A stretch of DNA of 54,737 nt from Planctomycetaceae bacterium (GTDB lineage Bacteria; Planctomycetota; Planctomycetia; Pirellulales; PNKZ01), in assembly GCA_016793115.1 (NCBI GenBank), contig JAEUIN010000239.1, positions 1 through 54,737 on the forward strand, read 5' to 3'. The stretch's first letter is position 1. Each line of letters begins with the position of its first letter. The translations under genes were made by a program, and so were the position numbers. Of the stretch, positions 1 to 7,453 are shown in pieces. The notes beneath the pieces were generated by a model. That model worked only from the letters and a program-made list of their open reading frames with translations. It was not told the DNA's origin and searched no databases.

Positions 1-286
1 AAGTGATCGGGATTCCCTCCGCCATCGCCGCTTCTTCGCGATCTTTCGGAACGGCCAAATCCGCCGTTAGCGCGCTGCCGCCGATCCGCGATAAATCGAC
101 GTCGATTTGGATATGATCGCGGGCCCCTAAGGCCTTGGCGACCTTGCGGCTCGCGTCGAGTTCGAAGCGATGCCGCTGGCCGTAGTCGACCGAAAGCCCG
201 AACCACTCGAAGCCCTGCGAGCGGGCGACGGCCGCCGTAGTCGCCGAATCGAGACCACCGGAAAGTAGAACGACGGCACGAGACAT
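1..286 (-). CDS. queC: 7-cyano-7-deazaguanine synthase QueC (5' part, cut by window edge)
   Basis: QueC converts 7-carboxy-7-deazaguanine to preQ0 with ATP and ammonia in the cytoplasm, a step of queuosine synthesis. Only the first 95 or so residues are in the window. They begin [17 protein letters not shown], where SGGLDS is the PP-loop ATP-pyrophosphatase signature, followed by a VDYGQRH motif that is typical of QueC. The start is the ATG whose complement lies at 284-286. The gene is divergent from queF, the next enzyme of the same pathway, with about 140 bp between the two starts. The partner gene makes the assignment secure. The zinc-binding C-terminus is outside the window. Confidence 0.93.
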   Translation of the reverse strand, partial: MSRAVVLLSGGLDSATTAAVARSQGFEWFGLSVDYGQRHRFELDASRKVAKALGARDHIQIDVDLSRIGGSALTADLAVPKDREEAAMAEGIPIT

Positions 287-428
287 GATAGCGCGCTCAC
301 CGAATCAAGACCGCGTGTTGCTCCGGACGACGGTTTCGACGCGGCGCCGGTCGCCCCCACTCTACGGCCCACTGGCCGATTTGGGTCCATCATGCCACAA
401 TGATGAATTCGAGAAAAGGAGCCTGCCC

Positions 429-839
429 GTGCCTTCGGAACCGCCTGCGAATGAGTCGTCGCCCCTGGCTAAAATGCCCGGCCGCGAACTCCTGGAAACG
501 TTTGCCAACCAGTTTCCCGACCGGGAATACGAGATCGAGATCATCTGCCCTGAGTTCACCTCGGTCTGCCCGAAGACGGGCCATCCCGATTTCGGCACGC
601 TGACGATCACCTACGTGCCGCATAAAAAGTGCGTCGAACTGAAGAGCCTGAAGCTCTACTTGCAACAGTTCCGCAACGCGGGCATTTTCTACGAACACGT
701 GACGAACTACATCCTCGACGCGCTCGCCGAAACGGTCGAACCGCGCTGGATGCAACTCCGCGCGGCGTTCACGCCTCGCGGCGGCATCAGCACGAACGTG
801 ACCGCGGAGTTTGAGATGGAAGAAGGGAAGCGGAACTAA
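429..839 (+). CDS. queF: NADPH-dependent preQ0 reductase QueF (short form)
   Basis: QueF reduces the nitrile of preQ0 to the amine preQ1 with NADPH. The 136-residue product is the size of the unimodular (B. subtilis-type) enzyme. The nucleophilic cysteine is C47 in [10 protein letters not shown] and the proton donor is D54, the same seven-residue spacing as C55/D62 of the B. subtilis enzyme. I chose the GTG at 429 because AAAAGGA stands about nine bases before it. The frame stays open back to an ATG at 285, but that would overlap the queC start and add 48 residues of unrelated composition. No preQ1 riboswitch is visible in the 142 bp shared with queC. A good terminator hairpin follows. Confidence 0.93.
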   Translation: MPSEPPANESSPLAKMPGRELLETFANQFPDREYEIEIICPEFTSVCPKTGHPDFGTLTITYVPHKKCVELKSLKLYLQQFRNAGIFYEHVTNYILDALAETVEPRWMQLRAAFTPRGGISTNVTAEFEMEEGKRN

Positions 840-862
840 AGCCGGAAGGCAAAAGTGAAAAC

Positions 863-900
863 GCAAAACGGGAGATTGCTCCCCCGTTTTGCATTTTTGA
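863..900. terminator. Intrinsic terminator between queF and the aminotransferase gene
   Basis: The arm 863-874 (GCAAAACGGGAG) pairs with 879-892 across a four-base loop, with two extra C in the right arm. A T-rich run (ATTTTTGAGTTTTT) follows on the + strand, and an A-rich stretch precedes it, so it can act in both directions. It lies between the convergent queF and aminotransferase genes, as expected for a shared terminator. Confidence 0.8.
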
Positions 901-921
901 GTTTTTACTTCTGCGTTTGCG

Positions 922-2349
922 TCAGCTCAAATCGCGGGCCACTTGGGCGAAGATTTCGTACATCGCGTCCAGGTAGTCGCGAGCCTCGTCGAGCGGCATG
1001 TTGAGCGGCGGGCTCACGCGAAGCACCTTGCCTGCCAGAGGGCCGAGCAAGTGGATCGCCCGGCCGCGGTCGTCGCCGAGGTAGCAAGCTCGCACGCAGG
1101 CATTGGCCGTGTCGGCGGCCGTGCCGGAGCCGATCGGAGCGCACTCGACGCCCCACACCAAGCCTTCCCCGCGGATATGCGCCACGGCCGGTAGCGTGCC
1201 GAGTTTCACTAGGCCGGCTTCAATCACTCCGGCGAGCTTGCGCCCCTCGGCGAGGATGTTCGTCGATTCGAATTCATCGAGCGTCGCCAGCACGGCTGCG
1301 CTCGAGAGGGGGTTGCCGCTCCAGGTGTCGCTTCCTTCGCCATAGTTCATGGCCTCGAAAAGTTCGGCCGGACCGACCGCGGCGCTCACCGCCACGCCGT
1401 TGCCCAAGCCCTTGCCGAGCACGACCACGTCGGGCTCAATCCCATAGTGCGTAAAGGCAAAGAGTTCACCCGTACGGCCGAAATTGGCCTGCACTTCGTC
1501 GAAGATCAAGAGAATGTCGTGCTTGCGGCAGAACCGCTCGAGCAGCTGCATGTATTCCTTTTGCGGATGGAATGAGCCGCCGCCGCCGAGATACGGCTCC
1601 GTGATGAGGCAGCAAATCCGGTTGCCGTGTTCGCGCCAGACGCCTTCGAGTTCTTGTTCGTACTTCGCGAGATCGAGCGGCTGCTTGCGGCTTTCGAGCG
1701 ACAGGCATTCTTCGCGCGGGAAGCTGATGAACTTCACGCGCGGATCGCGGTCTTTATCTTGCTCGCTGCCTGTGACGGCGCCGGCCAACCCCTTCTTACC
1801 GTGGAAGCCGTAACGCGTGGCGAGAATGATGTTTTCTCCCGGTCGGCGATTGAGCGCGCTCCAGAGCGCCTTCTGCACGGCCTCGCTGCCGCTCGCGGCC
1901 CACATCACTTGTTCGCAGCGTGCGCCGCCCGCCTGTCGACGCAACAGGGCGACCAGGCGCTCGGAGGCTTCGACTTCCACTTCCGTCACCGCGTTGTAGG
2001 CGGTGAGCGGCACGGCGGGCAGGAAGGTGCATTCCTCGCCTTCGGTCGTGTCGAGCGAGCCGGCGAGCGAGTTCAGATCGAGACGCAGGTATCCGAGCAT
2101 CCGCTGCCACCAGCGTTTGGGATTGTGCCCCAAGTTGGCGACGAGCACGCCCGACGTGAAGTCCGCAAGCTTGCGTCCTTCATGCGTGTAGTGGTAGCTC
2201 CCTTCGCTGCGAGCAAAGACGGCGAGACTGGGCGTGTAAGTGCGTAAGCAGTGCGGTTCGACGCTTTGAATACGCCGACGCAGATCGTTCGATTGTTCCT
2301 CTCCGGGATGTTCGATCGGCGGCACGACGGGGTCGACGGCTTGAGCCAT
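922..2349 (-). CDS. Class III (PLP-dependent) aminotransferase
   Basis: This 475-residue cytoplasmic protein belongs to the fold-type I, class III aminotransferases (acetylornithine, GABA and diaminobutyrate transaminases). Visible landmarks are the phosphate-binding SGSEAVQ at 153-159, the D284 in FDEVQANFGR that contacts the pyridine nitrogen, and the Schiff-base lysine K313 in VLGKGLGNG. Length and motif spacing are normal. It is transcribed after the Gfo/Idh gene upstream with a gap of about 100 bp, so the two may share a transcript and act on one sugar or amino compound. The substrate cannot be read from the sequence. Cysteine and tryptophan pairs are unusually common near the middle (ICC, KRWW), marking it as a divergent subgroup. 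Confidence 0.85.
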   Translation of the reverse strand: MAQAVDPVVPPIEHPGEEQSNDLRRRIQSVEPHCLRTYTPSLAVFARSEGSYHYTHEGRKLADFTSGVLVANLGHNPKRWWQRMLGYLRLDLNSLAGSLDTTEGEECTFLPAVPLTAYNAVTEVEVEASERLVALLRRQAGGARCEQVMWAASGSEAVQKALWSALNRRPGENIILATRYGFHGKKGLAGAVTGSEQDKDRDPRVKFISFPREECLSLESRKQPLDLAKYEQELEGVWREHGNRICCLITEPYLGGGGSFHPQKEYMQLLERFCRKHDILLIFDEVQANFGRTGELFAFTHYGIEPDVVVLGKGLGNGVAVSAAVGPAELFEAMNYGEGSDTWSGNPLSSAAVLATLDEFESTNILAEGRKLAGVIEAGLVKLGTLPAVAHIRGEGLVWGVECAPIGSGTAADTANACVRACYLGDDRGRAIHLLGPLAGKVLRVSPPLNMPLDEARDYLDAMYEIFAQVARDLS

Positions 2350-2451
2350 GGGCGCGGTGATCCTGTTCCTAAGTGGCGTCTGCTGCGTTCGGCTCTCTGA
2401 GCCTGGCGTGAGCAGCGGATTCGTATCTTAAAATGTCAACAAACTTTGATG

Positions 2452-3780
2452 CTAGCGAGAAGAGTTCACTTTGCCGGAATAGAGAACTTCCGGTTCCTTC
2501 GTGCCGGGGGCGAACAACACCAGTCCGCCGGCTCCGTGGTCGACTTCCACCACGCAGTTCGGCGTGCCGGCCGCATGTTTGGCGAGGATGGCTTCCATGG
2601 CTTGAACCGCCGCGACAGTTTGTCGATCGGCGGCGATGTCGTTGTAAGCCAATTTTCGCACTTCCTCGAGCCGACGATCACGACCGGCCTTTGCCCCGCC
2701 GTGTTCGACATAGGCCAATTCGCGCACGAAACGCTCGATGACCTCGATGCCGTAGCCCCGTTGTGAACGCTCTCCCCACGGTTCCAAGAACGTCCCGTTG
2801 TAGTGGTTGTTCATGGTCGTTTTGCGTTTAAACGGCGTACTTCCTTCGATCGTGCATTCAATGCCGCGTTTGCGGCTATGCGCGTTCCACACGCCGTTGT
2901 CGAAGCGAAACTGCACTTCTTGTTCGACGTAGCCCGGGAAGTTGTCTGGGGTGACCCAACTCGTATGGATGTCGAAGGCCGCTTCCCGACGATCGGGATA
3001 TTCGTAGATCAGGCGGAGTTGCGTCGAATCCCAGGTCGGGCCGTCGGCCGGGCCGACGAGCCCGCGCTGCCCGGTGCAGGTGACGCTCTTCAAGCGACCG
3101 CCGAAGGTGAAGTCGATCAGCTTGATGTAGTGGACGGCGACGTAAGTGCCCGGATTGCGGCCGACGATCCACTCGGCGAACTGGCCGCCGGAAATCGACT
3201 TCGGCTCCAAGAGCGTGCAGTAGCCGTTATTGACGTGCTTAAGCTCGTCGTCGACGACCAGCGTGCGCAGCTTCTTATGATCGGGATCGAGCAGCTTGTG
3301 ATAGACGACCTTGGCGAGCACGCCCCGCTCGACGGCGAGTTTCTCGAGCTCGTCGAGTTCGTCGAGCGACAACACCGACGGCTTCTCGATCAGCAAGTGC
3401 TTACCGGCCGCGAGAATCGCCTTGGCCGCTTCGAAGTGGCGATTGTCGGGCGTGGCGACGCAGGCGAAGTCGACGTTCGACTTCAGAAGTTGCGCGGTCG
3501 CGTCGGCACCGGTGAAGCTTTCGAACGGATGTACCTTGCCGGCCGACGACTTCCGATAGGCTTCGGCGCGCGAACCGGTACGGCTGGCGACGGCCGCGAG
3601 ATCGACGCGGCACAGCCCAAAGCGGGAGTCGTAGAGGCCGCCGGCCGCATAGGCCTGCTCGAAGAAGGGGCGATACGTTTCTTCGAAGATCATCCCGATG
3701 CCGACCATGGCCCCGCGGAGAGCAAGTTTCGAGGCTCCGTCGGCGGCCGATTCCGACTGTGTTGCTAAAATAGTGCTCAT
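2452..3780 (-). CDS. Gfo/Idh/MocA family NAD(P)-dependent oxidoreductase
   Basis: This is a 442-residue soluble dehydrogenase of the glucose-fructose oxidoreductase family, which oxidises or epimerises sugars and inositols. The N-terminal Rossmann part starts near residue 20 (GAMVGIGMIFEETY), and the family hallmark EKPSVLSLDE follows the second half of the fold. The C-terminal beta-sheet domain contains the GAGG-like and HYNGTF segments seen in this group. The open frame continues upstream, but the ATG at 3780 is preferred because TAGGAAACACT stands just before it. A GntR regulator is divergent and two near-identical palindromes lie in the intergenic gap, so local repression is likely. The substrate is unknown. 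Confidence 0.85.
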   Translation of the reverse strand: MSTILATQSESAADGASKLALRGAMVGIGMIFEETYRPFFEQAYAAGGLYDSRFGLCRVDLAAVASRTGSRAEAYRKSSAGKVHPFESFTGADATAQLLKSNVDFACVATPDNRHFEAAKAILAAGKHLLIEKPSVLSLDELDELEKLAVERGVLAKVVYHKLLDPDHKKLRTLVVDDELKHVNNGYCTLLEPKSISGGQFAEWIVGRNPGTYVAVHYIKLIDFTFGGRLKSVTCTGQRGLVGPADGPTWDSTQLRLIYEYPDRREAAFDIHTSWVTPDNFPGYVEQEVQFRFDNGVWNAHSRKRGIECTIEGSTPFKRKTTMNNHYNGTFLEPWGERSQRGYGIEVIERFVRELAYVEHGGAKAGRDRRLEEVRKLAYNDIAADRQTVAAVQAMEAILAKHAAGTPNCVVEVDHGAGGLVLFAPGTKEPEVLYSGKVNSSR

Positions 3781-3832
3781 AGTGTTTCCTATAGCCATCG
3801 TCGCAGCGAAATGCGACTTACCCGCCCGCACG

Positions 3833-3844
3833 GTGAATTCACTT
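3833..3844. promoter_or_regulatory. Candidate GntR operator, copy 1
   Basis: GTGAATTCACTT contains the perfect 10-bp palindrome GTGAATTCAC. It differs by one base from the site at 3979-3990. It lies about 50 bp upstream of the Gfo/Idh start, in the gap shared with the divergent GntR gene. Assignment as an operator is inference from symmetry, repetition and position. Confidence 0.45.
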
Positions 3845-3978
3845 CTCGGGGTAGGGGAGGTTGCGCACTGCTCGAACGAGCGGTGCCTGCCGGCACCAGG
3901 AAGTCCCAAAAACCACAACGAACGCGCGATCCCGCAACCTCTTTGCTTGGCGCGACAAACTGAAGATCGACCCACCAA

Positions 3979-3990
3979 GTGAATACACTT
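3979..3990. promoter_or_regulatory. Candidate GntR operator, copy 2
   Basis: GTGAATACACTT sits inside AAGTG-AATA-CACTT (3977-3990), an inverted repeat with five-base arms. It is 14 bp before the chosen ATG of the GntR gene, where binding would allow autorepression. It matches copy 1 at 11 of 12 bases. Confidence 0.45.
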
Positions 3991-4004
3991 TAGGGATAGT
4001 CCCC

Positions 4005-4745
4005 ATGGTTGTCAACAAAAAATCCAAGAGCTCCCACGAAAAGGACTCCACGCCCCCTCGCAAGTCCCGTGGAACTCTCAACGGCCGCTTCGACCAAGAC
4101 GGCGTCGGGGCGGAACAAACGCTCGTCGACGGCGTTTATGAGCAAATTCTGCTTCGCATCATTCGCGGCGAATTGAGCAGCGGCCAAGAACTGAAGAGCA
4201 CGATCCTGGCCCAGGAACTCGGCGTCAGCAGGACGCCGGTCGTGCAGGCCCTGCAGCGTTTGGCGGCCGACGGCATCGTGACGCTGGAGTTAAATAAGCG
4301 AGCCGTCGTGCGGCCGGGCGCTGAGAACTGGCTCGTCGAGATTCACCAACTTCGCGAATTGCTCGAACCGCCTGCCGCCGCCTTGGCCGCGGCGCGCATT
4401 CCCGACGAGGAACTCGCAAAGCTACGCTCGTTGGCGGAATCAGCCGCCGACAAGCGGAGCCCGCAATGGAAAGATGCGGTCCGCCGCTTCGACTTCGCGT
4501 TGCACTTGGCGATCGCGGACAACACGGGAAACGTCGCGCTCCGCGAGGCGATTCGCAAATGCTGGAGTTACAAACGGCTCTCCTATTCAGCCGTCGAGGA
4601 TCCGGAAAACTTGATGAAGGCCTACGACGAACACTTAGCGATCGTGCGTGCCCTGGAATCGCGCGATTCGCAAACGGCGTCGGCCGCGATGCTCTTCCAC
4701 CTGCGCTCGGCGGCGATCATGCGGCCGGAGCGACGTATTGTCTAA
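4005..4745 (+). CDS. GntR family transcriptional regulator, FCD type
   Basis: A 246-residue repressor-type protein. A winged helix-turn-helix spans about 38-102, with the LAQELGVSRTPVVQALQRL recognition region. The helical FCD domain covers about 112-235 and retains the usual histidines (FALHLAI, YDEHLAI, LFHLRS) that bind a metal and help hold a small-acid effector. The N-terminal 35 residues are Lys/Ser-rich and not part of the fold. The ATG at 4005 is used because upstream sequence is not GntR-like. It is divergent from a Gfo/Idh dehydrogenase, and family members commonly control adjacent sugar-acid catabolism genes. Effector and exact targets are unknown. Confidence 0.88.
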   Translation: MVVNKKSKSSHEKDSTPPRKSRGTLNGRFDQDGVGAEQTLVDGVYEQILLRIIRGELSSGQELKSTILAQELGVSRTPVVQALQRLAADGIVTLELNKRAVVRPGAENWLVEIHQLRELLEPPAAALAAARIPDEELAKLRSLAESAADKRSPQWKDAVRRFDFALHLAIADNTGNVALREAIRKCWSYKRLSYSAVEDPENLMKAYDEHLAIVRALESRDSQTASAAMLFHLRSAAIMRPERRIV

Positions 4746-4751
4746 AGTCCG

Positions 4752-6209
4752 TTACTCTCTCCTGCCGCCTGCGCGGAACGTATAGAGATCGGCGTCGCGC
4801 AGAAAGAATTCCAGGCGAATCGTTTGCCCGGCGAGTTGATTAAGGGATTTGCCTCCCCACGCCACCACTTGCGCCGTGCCGTCGCCGGTCAACGGCGTGC
4901 AGTCGTCGTAGTTGAGTCCATCAAGGGGCTTGCGGGCTTCGTCGCTGACACGCACCTTCAACTCGCCGCGGCTCGCTTCGGCGTTGATAACGAGGTCGCC
5001 GCCCGGCCAAACAAGTTTCCGCGTGACGAGCACGCCGCCCGACTTCGGCCCGCGCATCGAGATCAAACCTTCCTTGCGAACCACGGCGAGACCGACGCCG
5101 ACTTGCCGCTGATCGGCATTCGCTTCGTGCGGCCCGTTCCAGCCGGTGTAGTAGATGCGCCATTCGTCGCCGACTTCCCCCCAAGGGAATTGGCCGAACG
5201 CCATGCCGTCGTCCCACGCGCCGTCGTCACCGCGCGGGATGAGCTTGGGGCGATCGGGGAGCCGCTCGAAATCGACGCCGTCGCGACTCCAGGCGAGTTC
5301 GGTATGAATGTCGGTGTTCATCTTGAAGCACCACAAGGCGCCCCAGTAGAGCCCTCCGTAACGCACGGTCGGCATGCCGTAGAAGCAGTTGAAGCCTGCC
5401 CGCTCGTCGAGTTCGTCGGGCACGAGAATCGTCTGCGGCTCGCCTTGCCACGCGGTCCACAGTTCGCGACTCGCAAGTCTCGCAATGCGGCGCGATTCGC
5501 CGGTGTCGATCACGTCGCCTTGGAACGTCCGATAGATATGCTTCGGGCGACAATAAAGAACATACTCGCCCCGCTGCGGATCATGCACGAGATTGTTGTG
5601 CGTGTCGCTGTGGAGCTTGTAGATCGGCGTGACGCTCTCGATTTCCCAGCGGAGGCCGTCGCGCGAACCGACGAGATGCAGCCCGCGCTTTGAGCGGTAG
5701 AGGGCCACGTGTTCCCAGCCGCGCCGTTGCGAATCAGGGATCGATAGCGGGAAGAGCGTACGCGCTTCGTGTGTCCCGATGCCGGGCCAGACGATGTTAT
5801 TGTCTTTGGTTCCGTCGCGCTCGAAGAGCCCGAGCTTCGGCTTTACCCAAGAGAGACCGTCGGACGATTCCGCATAAGCGACGGCATGGCCGGACGATTC
5901 TCCTGCGCCGCCGTCACCGACGTCGTACCAGAGCTGATAGGTTCCGTCGGGCCGACGGCGCACTTGGACGTGGTTCCCTTCGCCGGCGATCAACGGATTC
6001 CGCTCCGATTTTCGCGGCGCATGAAAGACGCGCTCGAGCGATTGGCTTTTGTATTTAATCGCCCACGAGTTATCGACCACGTATCGGTCGAACACAAACT
6101 GAGGCTCAAGACCGATCACGATCGGTTCGACGGGAAGTTCGGCGGCAGCCACGGTTGAGGGCACGGCCGCAACAACGGCAGCCGCGGCAAAAATGGCGGC
6201 GACTTTCAT
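4752..6209 (-). CDS. Secreted beta-propeller protein resembling glycoside hydrolase families 32/43
   Basis: The 485-residue product starts with a clear signal peptide (MKVAAIFAAAAVVAA... ending AAA around residue 23), so it should reach the periplasm. Repeated patterns such as YQLWYDVG, VAYAESSDGLSW, YVLYCRPK and RIYYTGWNG are typical of five-bladed propeller glycosidases, in which each blade carries W/Y-rich strands and SxDGxxW motifs. The catalytic acids cannot be picked out with certainty. The ATG at 6209 has GGAG upstream; a longer frame reaches 6350 but would bury the signal peptide. It converges on the GntR gene with only six bases between stops. Its setting among sugar enzymes fits polysaccharide or oligosaccharide use. 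Confidence 0.65.
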   Translation of the reverse strand: MKVAAIFAAAAVVAAVPSTVAAAELPVEPIVIGLEPQFVFDRYVVDNSWAIKYKSQSLERVFHAPRKSERNPLIAGEGNHVQVRRRPDGTYQLWYDVGDGGAGESSGHAVAYAESSDGLSWVKPKLGLFERDGTKDNNIVWPGIGTHEARTLFPLSIPDSQRRGWEHVALYRSKRGLHLVGSRDGLRWEIESVTPIYKLHSDTHNNLVHDPQRGEYVLYCRPKHIYRTFQGDVIDTGESRRIARLASRELWTAWQGEPQTILVPDELDERAGFNCFYGMPTVRYGGLYWGALWCFKMNTDIHTELAWSRDGVDFERLPDRPKLIPRGDDGAWDDGMAFGQFPWGEVGDEWRIYYTGWNGPHEANADQRQVGVGLAVVRKEGLISMRGPKSGGVLVTRKLVWPGGDLVINAEASRGELKVRVSDEARKPLDGLNYDDCTPLTGDGTAQVVAWGGKSLNQLAGQTIRLEFFLRDADLYTFRAGGRRE

Positions 6210-6439
6210 AACGGCACTCCGAGAGGAGTCGCAGGAATTACGGGATCGCATCGCAAGCGCAAAATTGACGTCTTCCGTCGCATGTTTATTCATCTCCCGA
6301 GTTCGACGCCGGCCGACGCGCCCCTTGCGAATCGCAATCGGTCTACGCACAATAAGCCCCTCGCACCGCTCTCAACATCGATCGACGGGAGCCGAAGCGA
6401 CGTTATCTCTCAACGCCGGAATTTACGAGTACGCCCATC

Positions 6440-7453
6440 ATGGCCGACAAGCCTTCCGTCATTCTCAGCGGTTTCGCCGATGAAAGCGCCAACCAAAAGA
6501 CCGCGGTCCAGCAGTTTTGCGCTTTCGCAGCGATGGGTCTCCAGTACTACAGCCTTCGGTTCATCGATGTCGGTGATGGCATCAAGAACGTCATGAAGCT
6601 CACGAAAAAAGAGATTCAAGACATTCGCCATCTGGAAGATGAGTACGGATTGAACGTCTCCTCGATCGGCTCGCCGATCGGAAAGGTGAAACTCGTCGAC
6701 AAGGAAGATGGGACGAAGAACGCTTTCATTCCGTTCAAGAAGTATCTGGCCGAAGACGTGAAGAAGGTCTGCGAACTGGCCCACGCCTTCGAGACGAAGC
6801 TCATCCGCGGCTTTTCCTTCTACCATCCGAAAGGCGAAGACCCGAAGGCTTACATTCCGCAGGTCGTCGACCAACTCGGCAAGATCGCCGAGGCCTGCCA
6901 CCGCAGCGATCTCACTTTCGGTTTGGAAATCGAAGCGAATTTAGTCGGTCAGACGGGCGAACTTCTCGCCGAAATTCAAAGGCAGGTGAAACACCCGGCG
7001 ATGATGCTGATCTTCGACGCCGCCAATATTCTTTGCCAAGGCTACACGACGCTCGACGTCTACAACCAGTATCTGGCGATGAAGCCGTACATCGGTTGGA
7101 TGCACATCAAGGACTATCGACATCCATCGCCGCCGAAGCGCGTCGGGCACGTCGATGAGGAAGCGATCAAGAATTTCGTGCCCGCCGACATCGGTCAGTC
7201 GGCCAACGAGTTGATTTTGCGCGACTTCCGCGACATGGTTCCGGCGCTCACGAAGAAACTCGCCAAACGGGGCATTCCCGGCGTGTTCCTCGATCTTGAG
7301 CCGCACGTCAAAGGCGGCGGCCAGTTCGGCGGCTTCAGCGGACCCGACGGCATGGGAGTCGCCTTGCGCGGCCTCTGCAAGGTGCTCGACTTCGTCGGCC
7401 TCGACTACCACTTGCGCGACTTCGACGACATCCGCGCGGCCCGCGGGTTCTAG
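6440..7453 (+). CDS. Sugar phosphate isomerase/epimerase-like TIM-barrel protein
   Basis: This 337-residue protein belongs to the xylose isomerase-like TIM-barrel (AP endonuclease 2) superfamily. The four metal ligands expected for the fold are visible: E163 in LEIEANL, D193 in IFDAANI, H222 in WMHIKD and E287 in LDLEPHV. Members isomerise or epimerise sugars and inositol derivatives in the cytoplasm. It has no signal peptide. The C-terminal part (about 285-337) is Gly-rich and specific to this subgroup. Its stop overlaps the stop of the convergent FHA gene: both TAG codons share the palindrome CTAG at 7450-7453. The substrate is not identifiable. Confidence 0.82.
   Translation: MADKPSVILSGFADESANQKTAVQQFCAFAAMGLQYYSLRFIDVGDGIKNVMKLTKKEIQDIRHLEDEYGLNVSSIGSPIGKVKLVDKEDGTKNAFIPFKKYLAEDVKKVCELAHAFETKLIRGFSFYHPKGEDPKAYIPQVVDQLGKIAEACHRSDLTFGLEIEANLVGQTGELLAEIQRQVKHPAMMLIFDAANILCQGYTTLDVYNQYLAMKPYIGWMHIKDYRHPSPPKRVGHVDEEAIKNFVPADIGQSANELILRDFRDMVPALTKKLAKRGIPGVFLDLEPHVKGGGQFGGFSGPDGMGVALRGLCKVLDFVGLDYHLRDFDDIRAARGF

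Noticed and set aside
287..428. preQ1 riboswitch upstream of queF
   Set aside because: No aptamer pseudoknot pattern or A-rich tail is visible in the gap, and neither queC nor queF has a leader long enough with the right elements.
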